Source: Symbiodinium natans (taxonomy: Eukaryota; Sar; Dinophyceae; Suessiales; Symbiodiniaceae). From it: a stretch of 64,000 nucleotides of DNA. The notes under the pieces are model-generated. The model was given only the letters and a program-made list of their open reading frames with translations. It did no database searches and was not told where the DNA came from. The translations under genes were made by a program, and so were the position numbers. The stretch covers positions 884,674 to 948,673 of the forward strand of contig CAJNDS010000113.1 in NCBI GenBank assembly GCA_905221605.1, read 5' to 3'. Positions 10,651 to 21,227 of the stretch are shown here, one piece after another (positions within the stretch are counted from its first letter, which is position 1; every line of letters starts with the position of its first letter).

Positions 10651-10944
10651 CGAGTTCTGCATTTCCTGTAGTATAGGGTTGGGTGTTAGGGATATTGGGA
10701 GTCCAAGAACCCTCAACTAAGAGGTTTAGGGTTTAGGGTTTAGGATTTAGGGTTTGGGGTTTTACCGTATAATCATACTAAGGACCCCTGTGTGGCTACT
10801 CCTTAGTTGAGTTTTTTTTTTTTTTTTTGGGGGGGGGGGGCTCTCTGGGTTAACGCATTACTAGATGCCTGATTCTTCGTATTGCGAGTATGTCGCATAT
10901 TGGTTAGTAACCACATCTAGGGTTGAGGGCCTGGGGTTCATGGG

Positions 10945-11015
10945 GCAGGGAACATAAGGGACCCCTAATATAGCAGGATCACTTATTTATCATTCAGGTA
11001 CCCTTAATTTCGGAA
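10945..11015 (+). repeat. Dispersed repeat family B, copy 2
   Basis: It contains ACATAAGGGACCCCTAATA, a diverged GGATC...TTAT core and GGTACCCTTAATTTCGGAA. It shares the left part with the copy at about 27640 and the right part with the copy at 3655-3730. Confidence 0.5.
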
Positions 11016-11646
11016 GCCCCCCCATATCTCTACGCAGGTACATGCGCCCTTTGCGGTACTGTGTGAACTTGGACGTTTTTAAGCCCGCCACAGGCCCTAA
11101 ACCTTTTTGAGCCCGAGCCCTATAACCCTAAGTCTTCTCATAAGTCCTAAACCCAAAACCCCAAAACCCTAAGCCCTTAGACTCTAAACCCTAAACCCTT
11201 AACCGTAAACCGTAAACCGAAAACCCTTAACCCTAAACCCTAAACCCTCAACCCTAAACCCTGGGCTGTTCGTGGCCGCAGCAGATGCCTCACCAAAGGA
11301 GCCCCGACCAAGGAGCTTCGCCACCTCCCACGAAACGTTTCGGGTGTAGGGTTTAGGGTTTAGGGTTCAGGGTTTAGGGTTTAGGGTTTGGTCTACTAGG
11401 GTTTCCTAGGGTTCAGAGTTGAGGGTTCTCTAAACTCTGGTCCTTTCTTGGGGGTCCTTCATAGGACCCAACACGGGAACATAAACACTAGAGAACTGAC
11501 CAGATAGGGTTTGTAAGATCTTGGGAATTGAATCGAATTCTTGGAGGGCTCAGGGTTTAGGGTTTAGGTTGGGCATTTGAGACGTGTGGCTTTGGGATTC
11601 ATAATGTTTAGGACTCAAAGAGCTGTGGATTTCTTAGGCTCTATCG

Positions 11647-11739
11647 CCCTAAACCCTAAACCCTAAACCCTAAACCCTAAACCCTAAACCCTAAACCCTA
11701 AACCCTAAACCCTAAACCCTAAACCCTAAACCCTAAACC
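11647..11739 (-). repeat. CCCTAAA array, about 13 units
   Basis: Perfect CCCTAAA heptamers. Confidence 0.95.
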
Positions 11740-12462
11740 GGTTCAAAGCCCAAGCTTTTGGTTCAGGAGCTTCGGGCTGACTATAAGAGGATGAGGGTGC
11801 TGAGCCGTCGGATACACCGGGGTAGAATTGGGTGGCCACCATAGAAGCCAAGGGTTTAGGGCTTAGGGCTTAGGGTTTAGGGTTTAGGGTTTAGGGTTTA
11901 GGGCTTAGGGCTTAGGGCTTAGGCTTTAGGGTTTAGGGTTTATAGCCCAGAGGTTATGGATGGGCACAGGGGGGCATGAGGGCCCGTTGAAGTTAACCCA
12001 CATCTTCTAACCAACCCCCCCAGAAGCCAGGATACTTAGGGCTCGCCGCCGGCAGCCCGAAACTTTAAACCCAAAACCCAAAACCCTAAACCCAAACCCT
12101 AAACCCTACACCGCAGCTTTTCGGAGTCAGCGCCTGCAATCACCGTTGTGTGCAGCTGGGTCAGGTCTAGGCCCGGCGTGTTCCGCCACGACCCTAAACC
12201 CTAAACCCTGAACCCGAAACCCTAAATTTTAGGGTTTAGGGTTTAGGGATACTGTGGAATATGAATATGCATGCAGGCCCATCTTGCATGAATTACACTG
12301 AACCATGCGGGTAGTTCTCCAAATTAGGGTCCATTTGGGTCCAGTAGAAAGTCCGGCACCCTTATAGGAAGGGCCCCCCAAATGGGACACGAATTTGAAA
12401 ACCCCAAACCCCTAAACCCCTTTTCACAAGGGGCTCGACTGCTGCCCTTTCTAACCCCGAAA

Positions 12463-12575
12463 CCCCTAAACCCCAAAACCCCAAAACCCGAAAACCCCCA
12501 AACCCCAAAACCCCAAAACCCCCAAACCAAACCCCAAAACCCCCAAACGCCCAAAACCCAAAACCCCAAAACCCT
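12463..12575 (-). repeat. CCCCAAAA-like variant array
   Basis: Units read CCCCAAAA with some CCCCCAAA and CCCGAAAA. The dominant octamer equals the telomere repeat of spirotrich ciliates, but here it is surrounded by CCCTAAA DNA, so it is a local variant. ORFs across it on both strands are repeat translations. Confidence 0.85.
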
Positions 12576-13083
12576 AAACCCCTAAACCCTAAGCCCCTAA
12601 CCTCTAAACTCCTAAACACGGGCAATCTCGGCTTCAAGTAGATTCAAGGCTGCACACTTTCTCAGGAGGGTTCTAAGTTTAGGTTTTAGGGTTGGGGCAT
12701 ATGGGGACGACATGGGTTGTTAGCGTTTTGGGGTCTCTGACACTCAGGCCTGTTTAGGGTTTAGGGTTTAGGGTTTAGGGTTTAGGGTTGAACACATTTC
12801 CCTTGTCTTCTTGGTCCTTGTCCGGGCTGCTGCATGTCCCAGAGGAAAGGTAGCCCAAACCTAACCCCCAAAAACCTCAGTCACCCCGCCCCCCTCCCCT
12901 CCCACCCCCACTGTTTGAGTCCATAGAGCCCTAAACCCTAAACCGTAAACCCTAAGCCCTAAGCCCTAAACCCCAAACCCTAAACCCTGGAGAGCCAGTG
13001 CTCAGACCCTCCAGCCCTACTTGAAGAAGTGAGTGAGAACACTCGTGCGTGTTTGCAGGGGACCTTGCAGCTAGAGACGCCTG

Positions 13084-13160
13084 ACCCTAAACCCTAAACC
13101 CTAAACCCTAAACCCTAAACCCTACACCCTAAACCCTAAACCCTAAACCCTAAACCCTAA
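13084..13160 (-). repeat. CCCTAAA array, about 11 units
   Basis: CCCTAAA heptamers with one CCCTACA unit. Confidence 0.9.
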
Positions 13161-13569
13161 GGGCGTTAAGGCTCTAGGGCTCATCCGGCCAAGAGAGCTT
13201 CTATAGCTCGAAAGGGTTTAGGGCTTATAGCCCAGCAACCATATTACAATAAGTAATGAGGGTTCCCTTTGTTTGCAAACCCTAAACCCTAAACCCTAAA
13301 CCCTAAACCCTAAACCCTAAACCCCTAGATATTTTATGAGGGAACCTTGAAACAAAAAAGACAAGTTTACCATGGGACTCATGGGCTCCAAAAGAGTTTC
13401 GATATAGTGCTCGGGCACCTGCTGGTTTTAGGGTGCTGGGTTTAGGGTTTAGGGTTTAGGATTGATTGCGCGTTGCTGCGTCCCAAAGCTGCACCTCCCT
13501 GTTGCGCGTGCTAGCGGCCGGAAGCAGCCTGCTGACTCCAACCAGATGGCTTAACCCCGAACCCTCACG

Positions 13570-13624
13570 GTTTAGGGTTTAGGGTTTAGGGTTTAGGGTT
13601 TAGGGTTTAGGGTTTAGGGTTTAG
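13570..13624 (+). repeat. TTTAGGG array, about 8 units
   Basis: Perfect TTTAGGG heptamers. Confidence 0.9.
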
Positions 13625-13892
13625 ACATTTAGGGTTGAGGGGCTGGACTTGCTGACTGCCAGACGCGCGCCTATCCTCCCCTTCTTGAGCCTCAACCCTA
13701 TAGCCTGCGAGACTAGTCAGAAGCCTTACGTTTTGGCTTTAGATTGGGATGGTCAAAAACTCACAAAAATTGGACATGGCTTCCCGCGGCCGGCAAAATA
13801 GGAAAAAATCCCTATTTGGGGGCTCGAAATGGCCTTAGATTGGGTTGGTGAAGCAAAACAATGTCTATTAAAACAGGCTTAGGGTTTTAGGA

Positions 13893-13973
13893 GCATCCTA
13901 GTTGCTGAGTACCCTGGGCCAAAAAAGGTTAACCTTAAGGGTTAAAGGTTACCTACTCAGCTACTAAGGCATC
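13893..13973. mobile_element. Small palindromic element
   Basis: The left arm at 13893-13912 (GTTGCTGAGTAC end) and the right arm at 13953-13973 (CTACTCAGCTACT start) are imperfect inverse complements, with about 16 of 20 bases matching. The centre contains a smaller hairpin of GGTTAACC and TTAAGGGTTAA type. Confidence 0.5.
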
Positions 13974-14084
13974 TTTGCTGTCTCCCAGCCTTCTGCGATG
14001 GACACATGTCAAGCATGCGCTCCGTACTCTTCTGGGTGTAGGGTATGTCCCGCAGCAGCCTTAGGGTTTAGGGATTAGGGAGTT

Positions 14085-14470
14085 CTTATGAAAGAAGCAC
14101 CATCTCTAATGGTTGAAGCAGTCAGGGTCCCCCGGCTTCAAGGAGACATGACAAAACTGTTGTCCATGAAACGTGCAATAGCTTAGAATTACTAAAAAGC
14201 CAGGACCATCAACGCCTTGCACAGCGCGAAGCAAGAAGAGGCCAAACAACTTTCATGGCTCCCAGTCAACCAAACCCAGGATAACCGATGTCACAAAGAA
14301 AACGCTCAAGCTTTCAGAATATGACTACCTTCTATGAGGCCATTTTGAACCACTTTCTTAGAGTTTGTTTAACGTTACAAAACCCTAAATGAGGCCAACA
14401 GTTGAAAAAGTTGCGCTTTAAACCACTAAGATGCACCCGAAAAGCTTTGTAAGCCCCATAAACTCGGCGC
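14085..14470. other. Unique spacer with no recognisable gene
   Basis: About 390 bp essentially free of telomeric units. Open frames on either strand are short and unlike any family I know. It is followed by a C-tract of about 25 bases at about 14473-14497. Confidence 0.5.
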
Positions 14471-14753
14471 AGCCCCCCCCCCCCCCCCCCCCCCCCCGAA
14501 CCAACCGCCCCTGTCTCCCTCCCCAACCTTCCAGCCTCACTCCTAAACACCCTAAACTCACAGTGAATCACCGGGGGGAGGGGGGCGGGGGGTGGAGGCC
14601 TCTGTATAAACCCTATAACCCCTATAGCACTGTGAAGGCTCTAACCCCTTATTAACACCTACCAAACCCGACACACCTAGAAAAACTTAAGCTCGTAAGC
14701 CCCATAAGCCCTACCAACCCAAATTGCCCCATGAGCCAGCCAGACTCGGTATT

Positions 14754-14893
14754 GAAACCCCATAAGCAGCCCGGAAACCCAACAAACCCTATATGCAACC
14801 CCTTATAAGCCCTGTAACCATGTAATGAAACCCTATAAACAGCCCAAAAAACCCAACAAACCCAATATTCAACCCCCTATAAGCCCTGTAACC
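14754..14893 (+). repeat. Tandem duplication, 73-bp period
   Basis: A segment running from GAAACCC to CTGTAACC at 14754-14819 is repeated at 14827-14893. Shared parts include AACCCAACAAACCC and TATAAGCCCTGTAACC. The two copies differ at several positions. There is no coding potential. Confidence 0.75.
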
Positions 14894-15481
14894 CACCATA
14901 GGCCCACAATGGTCCACGTGGGGCGCAGGACGGCGGGGCTGGCTCAGTGGCGTTTAGGGTTTAGGGTTTAGGGTTTAGGGCCTTCAGGTTAAGGCTATTA
15001 AGGTTTCTACGGTTTCGGGGTGTCGGACGTTGAGGGTTTATGGGTTTCGGCGCTTAGGGTTTTACTTGGAGGTTCAGGGTTCGTATAACCCCAAGTATAA
15101 CTGTACTTATAAGCACCCCGAAGTCCCCTAAGTCCTCTAAGTACGCTAGAAGTAGACCTATAATGGGGGTCATAAGTACGTAACCCGAAACCCTAAACCC
15201 TAAACCCTATACCTAAACCCTAAACCCTAAACCCTAAACCCTTTAGGGTCTAGAGCTGTGGGCTTAGGGCGCAGGGGCTTCTGTGGGCCACCAACAAAAC
15301 CCCCGATGTGGGAGCGAGTGACTGATGGGGTTTAGGGCTTAGGGTTTAGGGTTTGGGGTTCACGTCTCTCCGCAATACCCTTCTTTGCGTCAGGGTTTAG
15401 GGTTCAGGGACAAGACCCTACGTCCTAAACCCTAAAAATCAACAACCAACTCTGCGACCAAACGCTGTCTAGGATCGTGCG

Positions 15482-15573
15482 TAAAAGTAGAGCCCCCAAA
15501 TTCTGCCCTATTCTACTATTGGGTCTTTGTTGGGAACCCTTAAGGGGATCTACTTTTTGGGTCCTCCCAGGGG
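15482..15573 (+). mobile_element. Palindromic element family J, copy 1
   Basis: It runs from AAAAGTAGAGCCCCC to CTACTTTTTGGGTCC, so its own ends are inverted repeats. The internal landmark is TTGGGTCTTTGTTGGG. A second copy in the opposite orientation lies only 50 bp away at 15625-15720, and a shorter relative lies at 55034-55096. Confidence 0.7.
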
Positions 15574-15624
15574 ATCTCAGAAACCGTGAGACTAGATACC
15601 GCAACTCAGGTTTCGGGGTTAACC

Positions 15625-15720
15625 CCTCGGAGGATCCCAAAAGTAGTTAAGGGCTTCCAAACAAAGACCCAAGAGTGGTATAGGGTACTATTTAGGGGGC
15701 TCTACTTTTGGGATCCTCCC
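15625..15720 (-). mobile_element. Palindromic element family J, copy 2 (inverted)
   Basis: On the minus strand it reads GGATCCCAAAAGTAGAGCC, then TTGGGTCTTTGTTTGG, then CTACTTTTGGGATCC, matching copy 1 over about 90 bp. Copies 1 and 2 together form a large inverted repeat that could fold into a cruciform. Confidence 0.7.
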
Positions 15721-16530
15721 ATGGGTCTGGGTAGGGCTGAGGATCTCTCTCATATCCTAATTACCTAAACCCTAAGCAATCACTTCTGTCGGGCTTAGTT
15801 ATACTTTCGCCCTTCCGAGCCTCCATGCCAGACCCACTAGTATGCACTAGAAGACTAAGGAGAAGCAAGAACAGCTGTAGTCGTTGCTTGGCTCCATAGG
15901 ATGTGTAAAGAAACGAGCCATGATGAGCAATGGCGTCGCGGCGCCAGGCTGGTCTCGCTCCCTGCCCTGTGCAGACGATAACCCTTTCAAGCAACCCTAA
16001 ACCCCAAACACCCCCAAACCCGAAGCCCAAGCCCCTAAACCTTGGAAGTGTGAAGCCAGGGCAAACTAGAAACCCTATGCAAATCCTATACAACAGCCGA
16101 CCCGCGAACACAATTTTTGCCAGAGCTGCCCGGACAAACCCTAAACCCTAAACCCTAAACCCTAAACCCTTAACCCTAAACCCTAAACCCTAAACCCTAA
16201 ACCCTAAACCCAAGTTGGAAGAAACAATGAAAGCAACAGTTTCCCAGAAAGCTCGAGGCCCTAACCCCAAACCCTAAACCCCAAACCCCAAACCCTAAAC
16301 CCTAAACCCCAAACCCCCAAAACCCAAAGCACCAAACCCTCAGTCTACATGTGGGGTCCTTGGTATGACTCAAGGGTCTACTCCTTTCTTCGGGGATATT
16401 GGGCTCTTTGGGTAACTTTTTTTACACTCTGTAGCGCCATCATCATCCCCAAAGCATTCGACTCGAGACCCTGGGAGACTCTTGCAAGATCTGCCCCCCT
16501 GAGCTGCCGCAGGCCCTAAGCCCTTTTTGA

Positions 16531-16621
16531 CCCTAAACCCTAAACCCTAAACCCTAAACCCTAAACCCTAAACCCTAAACCCTAAACCCTAAACCCTAAA
16601 CCCTAAACCCTAAACCCTAAG
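16531..16621 (-). repeat. CCCTAAA array, about 12 units
   Basis: Perfect CCCTAAA heptamers. A TTTAGGG array in the opposite orientation follows at about 16712-16775. Confidence 0.95.
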
Positions 16622-16711
16622 CGGGCTGGTGTCTTGCGCCTGAAATGCCATGTACCCTGAACTGGGGATTTCCCAAGGATGCTCGGGTTTAGGGATTGGG
16701 GTTTAGGGATT

Positions 16712-16775
16712 GGGGTTTAGGGTTTAGGGTTTAGGGTTTAGGGTTTAGGGTTTAGGGTTTAGGGTTTAGGGTTGA
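16712..16775 (+). repeat. TTTAGGG array, about 9 units
   Basis: TTTAGGG heptamers preceded by a few TTTAGGGATTGGGG variants. Confidence 0.9.
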
Positions 16776-18389
16776 GGAGCGGCCTGACTCTGAATCACAG
16801 AGTCTTGGACCTGTTGAGGTCTTCTGCGGAACCTTAACTTACAACGTGCCTAAACCCACTAAGCCTCCCAAACCCTGAACATGACGGTTTAGGGTTTAGG
16901 GTTTAGGGTTTAGGGTTTAGGGTTTAGGGTTTAGGGTTACCCCAAAACCCCCTGTAAAGCCTAATCTCTCAAGAATGGTGGTGGCAGTAGCAAGGGGCCA
17001 ACGCGCCGCGTTTTGATCACTCACGTATCTTCGTCTTGATGGCTTGAGGTTTAAGGTTTAGGGTTTAGGGTTTAGGGCTTAGGGTTTAGGGCTTAGGGTT
17101 TAGGGTTTAAGCGTGCTTTCCCTAAGTGATTCTTAGTGGCGAAATGGGCTTTGGTTCGACCTGTCATCCTCAAAAGAGTTCTTTGGCCTAAGTCCTAAAC
17201 CCTAAACACAAAACCCCAAACCCACCTGATTCGCCATTTCCATCCTAAAGCCTTGACACCTGATCCGCACCGAGCTTCAAGAAAGACATATTGGCCTCGG
17301 GTGTCGGCTTAGGGTTCAGGGTTTTGGGCTATATAAAAACACAGTAAGTATTTACAGGGTTTTTGCACCCGCGGGGGGGGGGGGGGGGTTTAGGTCCAGG
17401 GCTTCGACTCTCACACTCGTGCACAGGGTTTAAGATTGAGGGTTTAGGGTTTGGGGCTGAAGGCGGGCTCCTCAAGCCTGTTCCAGGAAAGATGAAAGTG
17501 TGCAAAAAGGGACTCTTCTCAATGCCGAACGAAAGGCCGCGACAACGTTTTGGGGTTTAGGGTTTGAGGGTTTAGGGTTGACGGGCTCATTCGGCTTAAC
17601 CATACTGGCTTTTGCATCTAGACTCTCGCGGATTTGCCAGGAAGTGGTCACCAAACTCTGAGAACCACAGACTCTAAACCCTCAACCTGAAACCCTAAAC
17701 CGCCACAACGTGGTGAGTGGCTTGAGATGGAGATTGGAGTGCGCTTGGGCTTTCGCTTGTACACATCACTCGCAGATCCGACATTGAGACATACCCCTGT
17801 TCCTCTGTCTCTGCCCACTTGCGCTGCTGCTCGAGTCAGCTGACAAGGTACTGAGTCGGGTTTGGGGATTTAAAGGGCGAACCCTGAACCCTGAACCCTA
17901 AACCCTAAACCCTAAACCCTAAACCCTAAACCCTAAACCCTAAACCCTAAACCCTGAACCCTACGCCCTCAACCCTGCACCCTAGGTACTATACGCTACA
18001 AACTGGTAGACTGGCACTCCAGATGCTCATTTTATTGTATGAGAAGCCAAATCGTAAGACTGTCTGCATTATATATATATATATACATATATATAGATAT
18101 GTGTGTGTATTTATTTAGAAAATATCTATATTTGCATATTTGTGGGCGCGTGCGCGCGTGCATGCGCGTATATATGTATGCGTATGTGTGTAGGTTGTTG
18201 GGGCCCCTAAACCCTATAAACCCGGAACCCTGAACCCTATGAACCCTGAACCCTGAACCCTGAACCCTAAACCCTAAACCCTAAACCCTAAACCCCATGA
18301 ACCCTCTAAACCCCACCAGACCTGGCAGGGCAGGCAGGTCGGGTCATCAGGCTGCCGATGACCACTGAAATCCTACATCCTATCTCACG

Positions 18390-18530
18390 TGTGCTTAGGG
18401 GTTCTGCCTTGGCCCTTAAGGTTGCTTTCTTGGGTTTTGGGGTCCCTCTTATGGATCCCTAAGGGAATATGAGGGCCACGTTAGGAGTATATCAAGGGGA
18501 CCCTTTAGGGGCACAGCCATAGGGGTAGGA
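18390..18530 (+). repeat. Dispersed repeat family F, copy 1
   Basis: Landmarks in order are CCTTGGCCCTTAAGGTTG, CTTGGGTTTTGGGGTCC, AGGGCCACGTTAGGAG and ATATCAAGGGG. The same order recurs at about 42535-42665. There is no ORF. Confidence 0.55.
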
Positions 18531-18749
18531 GTCTTCATCCCATGACTATGGGCCTCGGCAGCAGTGCGTGACAGTTCTGTGCGCATCATAAACTCAGGAA
18601 TATATACACGATGGATTGCGGGCAGGAGAAACCCTAAACCACCCAACCCTAAACCCTAAACCCTAAACCCTAAACCCTAAACCCTATGTGCTGCAGGATC
18701 CCGGCACTTTCGGTGGGGGCCGGCGAACTTCAATTCCAGAGCTTAGGAG

Positions 18750-18930
18750 TTGGTTACCTAGACACAAAGATTAGCCTTGGGTTTAGGGTTTAGGGTTAGG
18801 GTTTAGGGTTTAGGGTTTAGGGTTTAGGGTTTAGGGTTTAGGGTTTAGGGTTTAGGGTTTAGGGTTTAGGGTTTAGGGTTTAGGGTTTAGGGTTTAGGGT
18901 TGGTTACCTAGACCCAAAGAGTAGCCTAGG
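18750..18930. repeat. Telomeric array bounded by a 31-bp direct duplication
   Basis: A 31-base segment beginning TTGGTTACCTAGAC occurs at 18750-18780 and again at 18900-18930 with 28 of 31 matches. A TTTAGGG array of about 17 units fills 18780-18899 between them. The right copy is also the left end of the palindromic element at 18909-19018, so the array sits at one arm of that element. Confidence 0.8.
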
Positions 18931-19018
18931 AATAGAACGGGCGCCCGGTTTTGGCTGAAAGGGGCTTCTCAGGGAACCTAAACCCTGAACAAAGGGAATA
19001 AGGGCCTACTCTGGGTCC
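18909..19018. mobile_element. Palindromic element, same family as 10482-10650
   Basis: It starts TAGACCCAAAGAGTAGCC and ends GGCCTACTCTGGGTCC, which are imperfect inverse complements. The interior contains CCTAGGAATA and ends AAAGGGAATAAGGGCC. A G-tract of about 25 bases follows at 19052-19076. Confidence 0.65.
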
Positions 19019-19131
19019 CAGCCCCAGACCCTAAACCAAAAACCCTCAAAAGGGGGGGGGGGGGGGGGGGGGGGGGTAGGTTTTAGGGTTTAGGGTTTAG
19101 GGTTCAGGGTTCAGGGTTTAGGGTTTACTAA

Positions 19132-19212
19132 AATCCTACAATCCTAAAATGCTAAAATCCTAAATCCTAAAATCCTAAAATCCCAAAATCCTAAAATCCT
19201 AAAATCCTAAAC
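19132..19212 (-). repeat. Octamer array TCCTAAAA, about 10 units
   Basis: Units of AAAATCCT, with a few 7-base AAATCCT, differ from the heptamer telomere unit in both sequence and length. It lies next to ordinary TTTAGGG units. Confidence 0.85.
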
Positions 19213-19418
19213 CCCTAAACCTTTTCTACAGCATGCCGTAGTGTGGCAGGTTTCAGGGTTTGGGGTTTACGGTCTGCTTCACTCGTGGTACATGCCTAAC
19301 AAGGACGTTCGGTGGAACCCAGGGTTCAAGGAAGTTCATGAAACAGCCCAGGAAGGCCAGCACCAATTTTTAGGGTCTGCTTTGGGGTTTAGGGGTGTTC
19401 GGGGTGTTCGGGGTGTTC

Positions 19419-19494
19419 GGGTTTAGGGTTTCGGGTTTAGGGTTTAGGGTTTAGGGTTTAGGGTTTAGGGTTTAGGGTTTAGGGTTTAGGGTTG
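19419..19494 (+). repeat. TTTAGGG array, about 9 units, with variant start
   Basis: Three GTGTTCGGG-type units at about 19395-19420 grade through TTTCGGG into perfect TTTAGGG. Confidence 0.85.
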
Positions 19495-20055
19495 AAGGTT
19501 CAGGGTTGTTAAGGGTACGGAATTTTGCTGCGGGCGGTTGTGCAAAGAGACCATTGCGTGGAGAAATGGCTGCCAGCAACTGAAGTGAGAGACTGCAGGC
19601 GATAGGATTTATGTTTTAGGGTTTAGGGTTCAGGGTTCGGGTCCTAAGCCCCGAATTTAGGGGGTTTAGATGGGGTTAGGGTTTTAGGGCTTAAAACCCT
19701 CAATCCTATATTATAAACCCTACATTTAACCCCTAAACCCTAAACCCTAAACCCTAAACCCTAACCCCTAAACCCTAAACCCTAAACCCTAAACCCAAGA
19801 TGCGACTCCTGCGCACAGCGGGCTCCTGGCATAACAGCTCGGGTTAGACCTCCGGCCTTGCCATAGCTGGATGCCGCGCGCTGCTGAGAGGTTGACCCTA
19901 ACCCTAAACCTAAACCCTAAACCCTAACTTTGAGGGACTTCGGACTGCAGCGTTTTTACAGGGGGATCCAGGTTGAAATGGTGTGTGTCCAGGGCGTCTA
20001 CGGTTTAGGGGTTCAGGGGTTAGGGTTTAAGGTTAAACGCTTGGCGTGTATACGT

Positions 20056-20062
20056 ATGCATA

Positions 20063-20099
<37 letters not shown>

Positions 20100-20126
20100 G
20101 AGTTATATACATATATATATATATAC
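20056..20126. repeat. TA microsatellite
   Basis: Runs of (TA)n broken by CATATA. They give a Tyr/Ile-repeat open frame that is not a gene. Confidence 0.9.
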
Positions 20127-20177
20127 TGGAGCAATGTCTATGATGTACAATTCTCCATAGCCCAACAACAAGGCACC

Positions 20178-20819
20178 GCCGGTTTCTGTGATCCATACAC
20201 CCCCCCCCCCCCCCCAACCCCCCCCACTCTTCTCTTCCCCCGCCCCCCACCCCAATTGAACGTGTCCTCGAAAACGCACTTTTTTGGTGTAGAAAAGTGC
20301 GTTTCCGATATGCTTTTTTTGGTCAGGTCAGCGAGGAAAGCAAGCGAGCCCATCTTCGAAAATGCACTTTTTTCATGTGGAAAAGTGCGTTTCCGGTATG
20401 ATGTTAAAGTTTGTGTGTGGCTGAAGCACTCGAACGTGTCCTCGAAAACGCACTTTTTTTGTGTAGAAAAGTGCGTTTCCGATATGTTTTATTTGGTCAG
20501 GTCAGCGATCCATCCCCGACCCGTCTTCCATCTGTCTCTCCACTCACACACAATGGCGAGAGAAAGGTTGTGGGGGGGGGGGGGGGGGGGAGAAAGTTGT
20601 TGGGGGGGGGTGGTGGGGAGAAAGGTTTGTTGGGGGGGGGGGGGGGGGCGGTGGTGGGGGGGGAGAGAAGAGCGGGGGTGGTGGGGGCGGGGTGTGGGGG
20701 TGGGGGGGGAGCAGGGGGGGGAGGGGGGGGGGGGAGGGGGGGGGTTGGGGGGGGGGGGGGGGGAGGGGGGGGGGGGCGGGAGGGGGGTGGGGGGGGGTGT
20801 ATGGATCACAGAAACCGGC
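20178..20819. mobile_element. Element with perfect 23-bp terminal inverted repeats and C/G-rich arms
   Basis: The first 23 bases (20178-20200, starting GCCGGTTTCTGTGATCC) are exactly the inverse complement of 20797-20819. Inside the left end lies a C-tract; inside the right end lies about 240 bp of nearly pure G with occasional A, T or C. The middle carries three related hairpins. No ORF inside has normal composition; those present are poly-Gly or poly-Pro. The structure suits a non-autonomous transposon, or two halves of a C/G-tract palindrome with a hairpin core. No clear target-site duplication is visible. Confidence 0.7.
20258..20508 (+). repeat. Three copies of a hairpin repeat
   Basis: Each copy contains AACGCACTTTT, a short loop, then AAAAGTGCGTTTCC, forming a stem of about 11 bp. 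Copies lie at about 20258-20334, 20354-20400 and 20431-20508. Copies 1 and 3 also share GAACGTGTCCTCG before the stem and TTTGGTCAGGTCAGCGA after it, and are nearly identical. Copy 2 is shorter and more diverged. Confidence 0.85.
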
Positions 20820-21014
20820 GGCGGTAACAACCTGAACATTTCTACATGCCTCCTCAGACCATAATGCAAGCCCAAGGAATGCCAAACATTCTCTTGGACG
20901 CGAAATAAACAGAATTGAACATCATTCCAAAGTGGAACAGGGTTTCGGGTTTAGGGTTTAGGGTTTACGGTTTAGGGTTTATGGTTTGTCTAAATTTCAG
21001 GTTGCGCGCGTGCG

Positions 21015-21227
21015 CTAAGATCTCGGATTAAGTTGGCTTGAGATAGATATCGATAAGATAAGGATTCGTTTGTGTCTCGCATCGGGCTTCAGCAGAAAGC
21101 GCGGCATGCACTGTTCATAAAGCGGTTCCCAGCACCTCGAGCAATCCCCACGTGGGACTGCCCACGCTTCAGAATACTCACGTGGCAGCACAGGGCCACA
21201 AGCTCGAATCAACTTGTCACCGCCCAA
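21015..21227 (-). CDS. Possible exon-derived open frame, unrecognised
   Basis: A 70-codon frame on the minus strand. Its middle part (residues about 8-55) reads like ordinary protein, with mixed charge, several Cys and Trp and no low complexity. This is unlike the repeat-derived frames nearby. I recognise no family and see no catalytic motif, signal peptide or membrane segment. Genes here have very short exons, so it could be one exon and its neighbours remain unidentified. It is flanked on its 5' side by a telomeric array, and no start context is convincing. Confidence 0.25.
   Translation of the reverse strand: MGGDKLIRACGPVLPREYSEAWAVPRGDCSRCWEPLYEQCMPRFLLKPDARHKRILILSISISSQLNPRS

Noticed and set aside
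12324-12637. Gly/Phe/Trp-rich frames on the minus strand and Asn-Pro-Lys frame on the plus strand
   Set aside because: They are translations of the CCCCAAAA and CCCTAAA repeats. The same peptide styles recur at every array in the window.
20411-20885. Long Gly-rich and Pro-rich open frames on both strands (up to 272 codons)
   Set aside because: They translate G or C homopolymers and a TA microsatellite inside the element at 20178-20819. Composition is not protein-like and the frames exist on both strands.
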